The notes below the pieces were generated by a model that saw nothing but the letters and a program-made list of their open reading frames with translations, did no database searches and was not told the origin of the DNA. Of a stretch of DNA of 64,000 nt, positions 51,863-61,823 are shown one piece after another. The stretch lies in contig DAOTTU010000041.1 of the NCBI GenBank assembly GCA_034437655.1, positions 62,001-126,000 on the forward strand, written 5' to 3'. Numbering within the stretch: the first letter of the stretch is position 1; each line of letters begins with the position of its first letter. The position numbers and the translations under genes are program-made. Source of the stretch: J027 sp034437655. GTDB lineage: Bacteria > Chloroflexota > Anaerolineae > Aggregatilineales > J027.

Positions 51863-54800
51863 TTGAGCGAACTCAGCATTATTTTTCCGATGCTCATTGG
51901 GGCAAGCCTACTGGTGGTTGGCCTGGCAGTCGGCTATTGGCGGGGCACCCGGCGTTCACAACGCGAACGTGGGCTCGATGCATTAGCCGACGTTGGGCAA
52001 GCGATTCTTCGGGCCCAATTGAATATTGATGCCCTGTGCGAGATTGTCTATCAACAAGCCACCCGCGTTATCGATACGCGCAATTTTCAACTGGGGTTGG
52101 TGCGTGGCCAAAATTATGTCATCAAAGTATGGTTGCGAGACGCGGAGCGCCTGCCCACCCAACTCTTCGAAAATGCCGTGCATGAAGGGCTCATCGGTTG
52201 GGTGATCCAGAACCGGACGGGGATGCTTGTTTTTGACTACCAGCGCGAATGGGATGACCTTCCCGCCCAACCCCGCGACTACGACCGCCATGACCCTGTG
52301 CGTTCTGCAATTTTCGCCCCCTTGATCGCCGCCGGGGATGTCATCGGTGTTATGACGGCGCAAAGCCGCACCCCACGCGCATTTAGTCAGGAAGACTTAC
52401 GACGACTCACCGTGTTGGCAAATCAGGCTGCCGGCGCGATATACAATGCGATGCTGTACGAAAGTGCCCAGAAACAAGCCGAACGTCTGGCCCTGATTGG
52501 TCGTGTATCCAAGCAAATCACGGCAGTGCAACCACTCCGTGATCTTTTTCAACAGATCGTGAAGCTGGTGCAAGAAACGTTCGGCTATTATGCCGTCAAT
52601 ATCTTCACCATCGACTCCAAAACCAACCGCTTGCAGTTACGAGCCAGTAGTTCAACCAGCTTCAGCAATGTTGTTCTGGAATGGGGACAGGGGCTTGTTG
52701 GGTGGGCGGCCAAACACCGCGAGACTGTCCATGTGCGCGATGTTACGCAGGATGAGCGTTACTTCAAATCGGCTGCGCTGGCGGCTACACTGAGTGAAGT
52801 TGCTATACCACTGATTGTCGAGAAACAGGTGCTTGGCGTGCTAGACATTCAGAGCAACCTGTTTGACGCCTATGGCCCGGACGACCTGAAAACCATCAGT
52901 GCGCTGGCCGACCAGCTTGCCATCGCAATTCAAGAATCAATCAACTATGACGAGGAACGCAAACAAAGCGAACGCCTGAATGCACTGGTAGAGGCGGCAC
53001 GTGCAGTAGTCTCTATTCTGGACACCCCACAACTGCTCGAAGAAGTTGTTGATTTGATTGACGACTATTTTGGTTTCGACCGCGTTCACCTGTTTTTGCA
53101 CGATAACGATCAAATTGTCTTTCGCGCTGGGAGCGGGCTGCACGTCAAGCAATGGCAACACGCTCAGCTACGCTATCATCTAACTGATAAGGGCTTTATT
53201 CCGTGGGTCGTGCGGCATGGGCGCCCCCTTGTGAGTGGCGATGTAAACACCGACGAACGGTATCACACGGGTCACGGTTTGGAAGATACCGTCAGTGAGA
53301 TGACAGTGCCAATTCAGATGGGACGACATAACCTGGGTGTACTTGACATCCAGAGCCCAGAAGCCGATGCCTTTTCGCAGGAAGACGTTATCCTTGTGCA
53401 AGCGCTGGCCGATACCGTCGCCATTGCATTACGCAACGCCCGTCTGTTCGCCAATGAAACCCGCCGCCGTATATTGTCAGAGACGTTGCGCGAAGTTAGT
53501 ACGGTGCTGGCGTCGTCACTGGATCTCGAAAGTGTACTGAAAGAAATTTTACTGGGGCTGGCCCGCGTTGTGAACTACACCGCAGCCGCAATTTTGTTGC
53601 TGGACGACGAACAAAAGCATTATCAATTGAGTGCGCAGCATGGTGTCACGGTTGATGACGATCTCTGGGGGCTTTCGATTGCAGCCGACGATAGTTTTGA
53701 CCAGAAGCTAGAAGGGCTGCTCAACCGCATTGCCAGCCACGATGAGCATGATCCCGACACTATCAATGACACCATTTCTGAACCGCTCAAGATTAACCAA
53801 CAGGCCATCGGACATATCGCGTTAAAACGCTTTGGCCCGCAACCCTTCGCCGCTGAAGAACACGAAATCGTGAGTACCTTTGCCAACCAGGCCGGCGTCG
53901 CGATTATGAACGCACAATTGTACATGGCCCAGAAAGAGGAAGCCTGGATTTCGACCGCGTTATTACAGGTTGCCGAAGCCACGGGTCAGGCCGTCAGCCC
54001 GGATGACGTCTTGCAAACAGTTGCCAAAATCACCCCCCTGCTGGCCGGTGTTGAATGGTGTGCGGTTTTCCTGCGCGAAGATGCACGTTTCCATATGGTT
54101 GAAGTCGCCGGAATTGACGATGCAAGCACTGAACGGCTGGATGGCTTCAGTATCAAGATTGATGACTGGCCACCATTGCAAGAATTGGTGACAGGTGGAA
54201 CACCAATTATCATGGGAGAGTCCGATATTCCCGTCGATCAGCTAACCATTGACGTTGACTTTTTGCAAGCGGTCTTGCTGCCGCTGTTTGCCAAAGGGGA
54301 AGTTTTTGGCATGTTGATGATCGGTCAGCGCACGGGTGACCAGCCCCTAACAGCCCGCAAAATTGAATTAGCGTCTGGCATCGCCAATCAGGTAGCCATC
54401 GCGATTGATCGCGCACAACTTTACACTGCGCAACAAGAAGAACAATGGATCACCACGGTGATCTTGCAAGTTGCCGAAGCGGTCAACAGCCAGTTTGATC
54501 TCGACAACACACTTGAGGCTATTGTGCGCTATACGACGCTTCTGGTCGGCGTGACGCGGTGCTGCATTTTGCAATGGTACCCTGAGAAGGGCTATTTCTC
54601 GGGTTCAAAGTCGTTTGGATTACCGCCCGACGCCGAACAAGCGCTGTTAGAGATGACACTGCCGGCCAAAGAATCGGCATTCCTTAGCTATTTAACGACA
54701 GACACGGCGGTCCTTACCGCAGGCGAAAACAGCGACTATGCCATCAGTGACCCATTGCGCACCTTGTTTCCAGACACAAAAACGATCCTCGGTGTCCCAT

Positions 54801-55708
54801 TAGCAGCACAGGGGCAACACGTTGGCGCGATGTTGGTAGACTACGTTAGCCTCGCCGGCCCGGGTGAACAACGCCGCTTGAATATCCTTGCCGGGATCGC
54901 AGACCAATGCGCGCTGGCTATTCAAACAGCCCGCTTGCAAGAGGAAGCCGTGGCGGCTCGTAGCTTTGAACGCGAGATGGAACTCGCCCGCACCATTCAG
55001 CTCAGCCTGCTACCCAAAGAACCGCCGACAATCCCCTGCTGGGAAATTGCAGCATATTATCGCCCTGCCCGGCTGGTTGGGGGGGACTTCTACGACTTCA
55101 TCGAACTGGGTGACGGTAAATACGGGCTGGTGATTGCAGATGTCACCGATAAAGGCGTCCCGGCCGCGATGTTTATGACGATTTGCCGCACCATCATACG
55201 CTCCGTCGCCTCTAGCCAGATTGGCCCACAGCAAACCCTGCAACTGGTGAACAAAATTCTCGTTGACGACAATCGCAGTGAATTATTCGTCACCGTTTGG
55301 TATGGGATTCTGGACACCAACACCGACACAATTGCTTTTTCAAGCGGTGGGCACAATCCACCGTTATTGGTACGCCAGAACGGGCATTTCTACGACCTGA
55401 AGCTAAAAGGCATTGCGCTTGGCATCATTGAGGACATTCGCCTGCGTGAAAATACCGTTGAACTGGCACGGGATGACCTGCTTATTGCCTATACCGATGG
55501 CTTGAGCGAGGCGCGGCATGACAACCAGACCGAATTTGGCGAAACCGAGTTCTACATTAACGCTGTCAAGCACCGTGACCTCTCAGCCGAAGGGTTGGTG
55601 CAATACATTGTACAGGCCGTCGATGTGTTCACCGGGGATGCTCCGGCATTTGACGACCTGACGATGTTCATACTCAAGCGCGTTCCCGCCGATAACGCAG
55701 ACGCTTAA
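51863..55708 (+). CDS. six-GAF SpoIIE-type serine phosphatase
   Basis: One N-terminal membrane segment (about 5-26) is followed by six GAF domains (about 40-200, 205-360, 365-530, 535-690, 695-855, 860-1010) and a PP2C/SpoIIE phosphatase domain (about 1030-1275). The last shows QLSLLPKEPP, RLVGGDFYDF, VIADVTDKGVPAAMFM, SSGGHNPPLLV and APAFDDLTMF, so the metal-binding aspartates are present. It likely dephosphorylates the STAS proteins upstream in response to several ligands or redox signals. The start is TTG at 51863 with AGGAA upstream. Confidence 0.93.
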   Translation: MSELSIIFPMLIGASLLVVGLAVGYWRGTRRSQRERGLDALADVGQAILRAQLNIDALCEIVYQQATRVIDTRNFQLGLVRGQNYVIKVWLRDAERLPTQLFENAVHEGLIGWVIQNRTGMLVFDYQREWDDLPAQPRDYDRHDPVRSAIFAPLIAAGDVIGVMTAQSRTPRAFSQEDLRRLTVLANQAAGAIYNAMLYESAQKQAERLALIGRVSKQITAVQPLRDLFQQIVKLVQETFGYYAVNIFTIDSKTNRLQLRASSSTSFSNVVLEWGQGLVGWAAKHRETVHVRDVTQDERYFKSAALAATLSEVAIPLIVEKQVLGVLDIQSNLFDAYGPDDLKTISALADQLAIAIQESINYDEERKQSERLNALVEAARAVVSILDTPQLLEEVVDLIDDYFGFDRVHLFLHDNDQIVFRAGSGLHVKQWQHAQLRYHLTDKGFIPWVVRHGRPLVSGDVNTDERYHTGHGLEDTVSEMTVPIQMGRHNLGVLDIQSPEADAFSQEDVILVQALADTVAIALRNARLFANETRRRILSETLREVSTVLASSLDLESVLKEILLGLARVVNYTAAAILLLDDEQKHYQLSAQHGVTVDDDLWGLSIAADDSFDQKLEGLLNRIASHDEHDPDTINDTISEPLKINQQAIGHIALKRFGPQPFAAEEHEIVSTFANQAGVAIMNAQLYMAQKEEAWISTALLQVAEATGQAVSPDDVLQTVAKITPLLAGVEWCAVFLREDARFHMVEVAGIDDASTERLDGFSIKIDDWPPLQELVTGGTPIIMGESDIPVDQLTIDVDFLQAVLLPLFAKGEVFGMLMIGQRTGDQPLTARKIELASGIANQVAIAIDRAQLYTAQQEEQWITTVILQVAEAVNSQFDLDNTLEAIVRYTTLLVGVTRCCILQWYPEKGYFSGSKSFGLPPDAEQALLEMTLPAKESAFLSYLTTDTAVLTAGENSDYAISDPLRTLFPDTKTILGVPLAAQGQHVGAMLVDYVSLAGPGEQRRLNILAGIADQCALAIQTARLQEEAVAARSFEREMELARTIQLSLLPKEPPTIPCWEIAAYYRPARLVGGDFYDFIELGDGKYGLVIADVTDKGVPAAMFMTICRTIIRSVASSQIGPQQTLQLVNKILVDDNRSELFVTVWYGILDTNTDTIAFSSGGHNPPLLVRQNGHFYDLKLKGIALGIIEDIRLRENTVELARDDLLIAYTDGLSEARHDNQTEFGETEFYINAVKHRDLSAEGLVQYIVQAVDVFTGDAPAFDDLTMFILKRVPADNADA

Positions 55709-55711
55709 CGG

Positions 55712-56233
55712 CTACACCTCAGCATAAAGTCGTGCAAATTCACGTTCGAGTTCTTCAATTAAGTCTTCCATCGTACGAATATCGGGGTTAACCACGTTGC
55801 GGAGTGTTGCAGCGTCAATTTCGGCATTCGAGAATGCTTGAAAATCACTGATAACATTCTGCATTGTGGTGACAATCCCCAGATGAATACTGTCCAGGCA
55901 TTCGGGGGTCGGGTAGCTATTCACCAATTCACGCTGGCGGATAAAGCCCTCCCATGCAATCGCAATCTCATCACGACGTTCTTCGCTGGCACGCCGCGAA
56001 AATGCATCGGCTGTATCGGCGAATTCCACAACCGACAGATAAACATTATCAACCCAGGCGTCAAGTTGCACCTCGCTACAGCCAGCTTGTATATTGCGGT
56101 CACTGAGCGGCGGCAACGTCACCGCCAGGCTTTGGCCAGAGCCACCGCCGTTGTCATCCTCGCCACCGCCACACGCCGCCAACATGACGACGCCCAACAT
56201 CACGATAAACACTTGTAGAAGTGGTAGCCGCAT
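55712..56233 (-). CDS. small lipoprotein of unknown function
   Basis: A signal peptide ends in a lipobox (VVMLAAC) followed by Gly-Gly-Gly and an acidic/Gly linker. The ~150-residue mature part is helical, with WDNVYLSVVEFADTADAF-like and LEREFARLYAEV stretches (the first reads AWVDNVYLSVVEFADTA). No family motif is seen. AAGGGAA precedes the ATG. It converges with the phosphatase gene and may be a sensor accessory; that is a guess. Confidence 0.6.
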   Translation of the reverse strand: MRLPLLQVFIVMLGVVMLAACGGGEDDNGGGSGQSLAVTLPPLSDRNIQAGCSEVQLDAWVDNVYLSVVEFADTADAFSRRASEERRDEIAIAWEGFIRQRELVNSYPTPECLDSIHLGIVTTMQNVISDFQAFSNAEIDAATLRNVVNPDIRTMEDLIEELEREFARLYAEV

Positions 56234-56330
56234 TGACTATTCCCTTTTTTATAGTTGACTACAATTGGTTCCACCTATCATCTTAACTGTTCTGACAGAA
56301 ACCAGAAAACAAACATATGTGCTATTGTGC

Positions 56331-56353
56331 TATACTGTCAGAGATTATGACAG
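56331..56353 (+). promoter_or_regulatory. -10 box with overlapping operator-like dyad before the pseudo-kinase gene
   Basis: TATACT at 56331-56336 runs into the dyad CTGTCA-N7-TGACAG (56335-56353), which would cover the transcription start. Confidence 0.5.
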
Positions 56354-56368
56354 CAGGGGAAGTATACC

Positions 56369-59300
56369 GTGGAACCATCTACCGATTTCGTCAGTCTATT
56401 TGCCACTGAAGCTGGTGAATTGTTTTACTTTGTTGCGATATTCATTATCTATCAAGCAGCGCTATTGATGGGCTTTGACCAACAACGGCGCTCTGACGCA
56501 GAAATTGCCGCGTCGCGCTATGTGAACGCGCTGGCCATTGCCCTTGTGGCATGGATGGCGCTGATGGGCGGTGCGATTTTGAGCGTCGTCAGTGATGAAC
56601 TCGGCAGCAACATTATGCCCCCCCTCGAAAGCACCGTCAATGTAATGATCGTGATTGCGTTGAGCCTCGGGTTGCTGCTGGACGACCGTGCTGGGACCGT
56701 TCGCACCGAGCTTTTGATCAGCATGTTTCTGGTAGGGTTGCTATGTGTTGGTTTTGTCGCGACACTGGGAATATGGGACCCAGACCGCGCTTTTTACGAT
56801 CAGGTCATCAGCCTATCATGGACATTTGTCGCCATCCTCATCATCGCATCGGCTGCGGCGTTGCTGCTTAGTTATTACAATCAAGTAGCGGACGTGCCCT
56901 TAAAGTTGTTGTTCTATGTGCTGTTAGCGGCTGGCCATGTTTATACACTGGTTGAGCTGCTCTCTGACAATCTTGATGGCGATGTTTCGGGCGCAGTCCG
57001 CTGGTCGTTTTTGCTTTCGGGCTTGCTGTTGCTGGTCATCATCTATCGCATGGTGATTGATCAAATGACGAGCGCCGTTGAAGAAGTCGTGACCTATGCC
57101 GAAACGATCTCCAAACCACTCAAAGCCATCTCTGTCAGTGCAGGTCCGGGCGAAGCTGTTGTGGCTGATGTCTCGCCAGAGCTTGGTCAAAATATTACGG
57201 CCGGCACCGCAGGTACCAGTGGTATTGGAGGGCGCAACGAAGCGCTTGAACTGCTGAAGGCACTCGGCATTATGCTCGACAAAGACGATACCAACACCCT
57301 ACCCTACCAAACAGTGCAGGCAGTCGCGGAAATGCTGAAGGCGGATATTGTCGCGCTGATTTCTTACGACAAGTCGGACTGGGCCGACCTCGTTGTGGCC
57401 TATGATTTCGGGCGCAAACAACCGCTGGCCGGCATGTCGATCAATCTGGAAGAACAACCGACCCTGCTCGAGGCACTACAGACAAAGAAACAAATTCTGC
57501 TCACGCAAGAAGATGACACCCATGCACACGAACTGGTTGATCTCTACACCCGCTTTGACATGAACATTCAGGGGTTGACGTATATTCAGCCGATGTCACG
57601 CCTCGGGCAGGTGATTGGGGCGCTCATTGTTGGCTTTCCCTATCAGCGGCGCGTGTTGCGTTCCAATGAAACCCGGTTACTGGAGTCGATCGGCCCGATT
57701 GCGGCCCGATTAATGGTCATTAGCCGCACCGCCCGGATAGAGCGTGTACAGGCCGAAGAACGCGCTATCTTCCAACTGGTTGAAGGCTACGAGGGCAACG
57801 GCGAAGACGAAGAACTGGCGGGGACAACCTTGCTGGCGATGCGCAAAGAAATGCAAGCCAGCCTCGATATGGCAGAGCGCGAAATCAACGAGTTAAACAC
57901 GCACATTCAGAATCTAGAAGCTGAACTTTCCAAAGAGCGTGAACGCCTGCATGATGTTATCGGTGAAGACGAGGATGATGATCTTTACTCCATCACACAG
58001 CGCATTGAAATCATTTCCACAGAGCGCAAACAATTGCAAGAAGAACGCCGCAACCTTGCCAACGCGCTTCGTGAAGCACAATCAACGCTGATAGGGGTCA
58101 CCAGCCACGACGATTTGCAGACTTATGAGGCGATGGTCAATCAGATGCAAGAAGAAATTCGTGAGCTACGCGAGCAGCGTAACCGCCTCGAAACACAATT
58201 ACACGATTTGCGCCTTCAGCAACCGTCGTCATCAGCAGCGCAAAATTTATTGCAACAAATGACTGAGGATCACTCCTATTTGAGCGCTGAACGCCAGCAA
58301 TTGCAAACCCAGCTTGACGACACACAGAGCCAGCTAGCCGCGATTCAACCCGTACCAGAGCCAGACTTTGCCCAACGGCTTGCCCGCCTGACCGAAGAAC
58401 GCGAGAAGTACAAGGGTATTGCGCAGAAGGCTGTTCAACAGCGCAACATGCTTCTTAAAGAACGCAAAAATCTTGAAAACGCGATCAAGCAAGAGAAAGA
58501 ACGCTCTGAGCGGATTGCAGCGCTAGAAAGTGAAGTCGTCCACCTAACTGAAGACCGCGAAGCAATCGCCCATCAGCGCGACGAGGTTGAAAATCGGCTG
58601 ATGCAACTGGATAAGGAAACTGAGTACGCGCGCACACAGCACAATGTCTTGCAGGCCGAGCGTGATCAAGCACTTGAAATTTTGGCCCGCGCCAACCAAT
58701 CGCGGGAGGTACTCGCTGTTGAACGCAACGAGGCCATCGCTGAGCGTGATTTGTTGTTCGCAGAACTCGAGAAGTACAAACACGAGTTTGAGACGATCAA
58801 AGCCCGTGTCGAAGGTGACCGTGATCGCTTGAAAACACTCGGTGATGCAGGCAATCAACCGCTGCAACGCATGATTGATGAGATGACACAGGAGCGCGTC
58901 AACCTTGAGAACAAACTAGCCACCGTCACCCATGAGTTAGCGACTTTGCAGCAAGAACTCGCGCTGTATCGTGGAGCGCAACCAACCGCACGGCCATCAC
59001 TACCCATCGACGTTGATGTGATTGTCTCACTGGCGCAAGAATTGCGTAGCCCACTCTCTGTGATTATGGGCTACACCGATACCGTCTTGAGTGAGTCTGT
59101 CGGAATACTCGGCGCGCTGCAACGCAAACTCCTGACGCGCGTCAAAGCCAACGTTGACCGCCTCGCCTATCTGGTCGAAGAACTGGTGCAGATTTCAGTA
59201 TTGGACGCTGGTGAACTTGAACTAAACCCCAAGCGTGTCAACCTGTTGGACATCACTGACGATGCAATTTCTGCCAGTCGCTATAAGTTCAGTGAGAAGG

Positions 59301-59776
59301 GTATTGTCATCGATATGGAGGTGCAAAACGACGCCGTTTGGCTAGAAGCCGACGAAGAAGCGTTGCGCCAGATTGTAAACCATCTTATCCAGAATGCTTA
59401 TCTGGTATCCCCAACAGATGGCACCGTGACCGTCAGTATCACCGAAGACACCGACATTACTGTACCGGGTACAATCCCTGAACAGTTTGAAAACGCGGTG
59501 CTGGTAGCAGTCCGTGACAGGGGTGGTGGCATTAAGCCCGAAGACGAAGGCCGGGTGTTTACACGCCTTTATCGTGCCGAAAACCCGCTTATTGAAGGAC
59601 TTGGCGATACAGGCGTTGGTATGTCGATTACCAAAGCACTCATTGAGGCACACGGGGGGCGTGTCTGGCTAGAAAGCAATGTCGGTGAGGGAAATACGTT
59701 CAAGTTTGTGATCCCAACCAAGCAGCCTGTTTTGCAAGCCACAGGTGAAGACGTCGGTGCCAACACGACTGCCTGA
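56369..59776 (+). CDS. membrane GAF/coiled-coil protein with HATPase domain but no phospho-accepting histidine
   Basis: This 1135-residue protein starts with about seven membrane segments (to ~residue 235), then a linker, a GAF domain (about 300-455) and a ~390-residue coiled coil (about 480-870). A dimerisation-like helical pair follows: SLAQELRSPLSVIMGYTD, where HELR of histidine kinases reads QELR. The ATPase domain is intact: HLIQNAYLVS, VRDRGGGIKPED and GVGMSITKALIEAHGG. The absence of His means no conventional autophosphorylation, so it may bind ATP as a switch or pair with another kinase. The start is GTG, with GGGGAAG upstream. Confidence 0.88.
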   Translation: MEPSTDFVSLFATEAGELFYFVAIFIIYQAALLMGFDQQRRSDAEIAASRYVNALAIALVAWMALMGGAILSVVSDELGSNIMPPLESTVNVMIVIALSLGLLLDDRAGTVRTELLISMFLVGLLCVGFVATLGIWDPDRAFYDQVISLSWTFVAILIIASAAALLLSYYNQVADVPLKLLFYVLLAAGHVYTLVELLSDNLDGDVSGAVRWSFLLSGLLLLVIIYRMVIDQMTSAVEEVVTYAETISKPLKAISVSAGPGEAVVADVSPELGQNITAGTAGTSGIGGRNEALELLKALGIMLDKDDTNTLPYQTVQAVAEMLKADIVALISYDKSDWADLVVAYDFGRKQPLAGMSINLEEQPTLLEALQTKKQILLTQEDDTHAHELVDLYTRFDMNIQGLTYIQPMSRLGQVIGALIVGFPYQRRVLRSNETRLLESIGPIAARLMVISRTARIERVQAEERAIFQLVEGYEGNGEDEELAGTTLLAMRKEMQASLDMAEREINELNTHIQNLEAELSKERERLHDVIGEDEDDDLYSITQRIEIISTERKQLQEERRNLANALREAQSTLIGVTSHDDLQTYEAMVNQMQEEIRELREQRNRLETQLHDLRLQQPSSSAAQNLLQQMTEDHSYLSAERQQLQTQLDDTQSQLAAIQPVPEPDFAQRLARLTEEREKYKGIAQKAVQQRNMLLKERKNLENAIKQEKERSERIAALESEVVHLTEDREAIAHQRDEVENRLMQLDKETEYARTQHNVLQAERDQALEILARANQSREVLAVERNEAIAERDLLFAELEKYKHEFETIKARVEGDRDRLKTLGDAGNQPLQRMIDEMTQERVNLENKLATVTHELATLQQELALYRGAQPTARPSLPIDVDVIVSLAQELRSPLSVIMGYTDTVLSESVGILGALQRKLLTRVKANVDRLAYLVEELVQISVLDAGELELNPKRVNLLDITDDAISASRYKFSEKGIVIDMEVQNDAVWLEADEEALRQIVNHLIQNAYLVSPTDGTVTVSITEDTDITVPGTIPEQFENAVLVAVRDRGGGIKPEDEGRVFTRLYRAENPLIEGLGDTGVGMSITKALIEAHGGRVWLESNVGEGNTFKFVIPTKQPVLQATGEDVGANTTA

Positions 59777-59824
59777 CACACTAGAAATCTGACTACGCCT
59801 TCGCTACCCTCATGCTGTATGCTT

Positions 59825-59861
59825 GTAGACGAGTGGTAGACGAGTGATTGTGAGTTCACAA
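59825..59861 (+). promoter_or_regulatory. tandem 11-mer and 14-bp palindrome before the serine hydrolase gene
   Basis: GTAGACGAGTG is repeated head to tail (59825-59835 and 59836-59846) and followed at 59848-59861 by TTGTGA-GT-TCACAA, a perfect dyad. This is operator-like. Confidence 0.45.
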
Positions 59862-59920
59862 TACATCGTCCTCGCTGAACGCAAATACATGCAGCACCTG
59901 TACGTAGGAGATAACACACC

Positions 59921-61687
59921 ATGGGCTATGCAACACTGGACGATATTCGCGGCCGCCAGCGCACACGCGGCTTTCCGCTGATTATCGCTGTTTCGGGTGT
60001 CATGTTGCTGCTTGGCTTTGTCATTGGGGCCACCGAATTGGTCGCCTATAGCGACGAATACAACGCCGTGACCGAAACCTTTGGCGATGATGTCACCATT
60101 GGCGGCGTGCAGGTCGGTGGCTTAACTGAAGCAGACCGCCTTGCCACCCTGGAGCAAGTCTACGTCGAGCAACCGATTACACTCTATTATGGGGACAATC
60201 CGATTTACATGACGCCACAGCAAGTCGGCTTTCGGCTCAATACAGAAGCGATGACCGCCGCCGCCAATGCCCAGCTTGGTGCAGATTTCTGGGGCGGGTT
60301 CTGGGACTTTTTGTGGCGTGAAAACGCTAACGCTATCGATATCCCTATCTATGCAGAGTATGACAAAGCCGACATCCGGCGCTATCTTGAACAAATCGCG
60401 CTCCGCTATGATGTTAACAGCAGCACAACCGGTTTCGACCTCGCCAGTTTCACTTTCGTTGCAGCAGGGGGCGGCACACAGCTTGACATCGACGCCACAA
60501 TTCCACTTATTGAACAGGCGATGTTCGCGCTGGAGCCGCAGAACCGCGTTGTCAATCTACCTACCACGCGCACTGATGGCCGTGACATTGGCATTGACGA
60601 CCTTGAAGCAGCGATTTTGCAATATCTCGACGCTGAAACGCGCTTTAACTGGAACGGCCCCGACGGGGCGATGTCAGTTTTCATCATGGATATGCAAACG
60701 GGTGAAGAAGTCGGCATCAACGAATATTTGCTGCACGATGGCACCAGTACGATTAAAGTTGGTGTCTTGGTCAACTTCTTCCGCCACCGCATTCAAGCAC
60801 CGAACGCTCAGCAAAAATACGATCTGCTGTATGCGGTAGCCTGTTCGGACAACGGCTCAGCCAATACACTGGTGGACGCGACCAGTAGCGACCCAACATC
60901 GTGGGCAGACGGTTTCCGCAAGTTGCGGCGCACCTATTGCGAAGGCGGTGCAGTCCATACCCAACTCACCACGCACCTGTTCATCGGCCCGGCCGGGGAG
61001 GGCCTGGTGGCAGGCGATTATTATACGCAGATTGGGCTTGGCACCTGTGAAAATGCCAGCGTTATTCCGCTGGACGGTAACGTGCAAACCAATGCAGACT
61101 TCCAGAACCAGACAACAGCCGCCGATATGGGAACGCTGCTGATGAACCTCTATGATTGCGCCTACAATGACAGTGGATTACTAACCATTATGGAAGGCGA
61201 AATCACGCAGACCGAATGCCAGCAGACGATTGAAGTGCTACGTGGCACCAACTTCAAGCACATGACCGAACTCGGTGTGCCCGAAGGAACTGATATTGCA
61301 CACAAGGTCGGTTATTTTGGCGATACCAGCGCTGATGTTGGTATTGTGCAAACCCCTGGCGGCGATTATGTTTTTGCGCTGTATCTCTGGGAGCAGCGTA
61401 CAACGGACGCACGGCTATGGGACGTGTTCGGTAATATTAACCGTATTGCGTATAACTATTTCAACCCCAACGACCCCATGCTGCAAACGCGCACCCCACC
61501 CGCTGGCAATGCAGGCGTTGAGTGCGTCATGCCGCAACGTGTTGAAGGCGTTGAAGTCAACATCAACAACATCACCGAAAATCGCTTTACAGAAGAAGGT
61601 ATTCCCGACCCTGCAACGGCATGTTATGCACCGAATCGCGGCTGCATTCCCTTCGAAGGGTGGGAAGGTAGCGGCCCCGGCCAATAA
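59921..61687 (+). CDS. class-A beta-lactamase-like serine hydrolase with N-terminal anchor
   Basis: One membrane segment (about 20-42) anchors an exterior protein. Residues 60-210 resemble the PG-binding-4/VanW N-terminal type of domain, with PITLYYGDNPIYMTPQQVGF. The hydrolase domain (from ~240) has the serine nucleophile in TSTIK (SxxK), SDNGSANTL (SxN motif) and HKVGYFGD (KxG motif), as in class A enzymes. It may be a peptidoglycan peptidase or a lactamase. The ~60-residue tail is Cys- and Pro-containing. AGGAGA lies before the ATG. Confidence 0.87.
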   Translation: MGYATLDDIRGRQRTRGFPLIIAVSGVMLLLGFVIGATELVAYSDEYNAVTETFGDDVTIGGVQVGGLTEADRLATLEQVYVEQPITLYYGDNPIYMTPQQVGFRLNTEAMTAAANAQLGADFWGGFWDFLWRENANAIDIPIYAEYDKADIRRYLEQIALRYDVNSSTTGFDLASFTFVAAGGGTQLDIDATIPLIEQAMFALEPQNRVVNLPTTRTDGRDIGIDDLEAAILQYLDAETRFNWNGPDGAMSVFIMDMQTGEEVGINEYLLHDGTSTIKVGVLVNFFRHRIQAPNAQQKYDLLYAVACSDNGSANTLVDATSSDPTSWADGFRKLRRTYCEGGAVHTQLTTHLFIGPAGEGLVAGDYYTQIGLGTCENASVIPLDGNVQTNADFQNQTTAADMGTLLMNLYDCAYNDSGLLTIMEGEITQTECQQTIEVLRGTNFKHMTELGVPEGTDIAHKVGYFGDTSADVGIVQTPGGDYVFALYLWEQRTTDARLWDVFGNINRIAYNYFNPNDPMLQTRTPPAGNAGVECVMPQRVEGVEVNINNITENRFTEEGIPDPATACYAPNRGCIPFEGWEGSGPGQ

Positions 61688-61718
61688 ACACCGCAACAAA
61701 TGCCCAGGAGCGCGGTAT

Positions 61719-61756
61719 GGTGGGCTGTAGGGCATGTGCTACCTTGCAGCCCCACC
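61719..61756 (+). terminator. hairpin between the serine hydrolase gene and yebC
   Basis: GGTGGGCTG pairs with CAGCCCCACC with one bulge, 32 bases after the stop. It overlaps the -35 of the yebC promoter. Confidence 0.4.
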
Positions 61757-61773
61757 TTCCAGACTGCTATAAT
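61744..61773 (+). promoter_or_regulatory. promoter of yebC-ruvC-ruvA
   Basis: TTGCAG (61744-61749), an 18-base spacer and TATAAT (61768-61773), 50 bases before the yebC ATG. Confidence 0.65.
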
Positions 61774-61823
61774 GCAGCTACTCATTTCCTTTCAGCAAAG
61801 TAATTAAATTAAGCGGAGAACTT

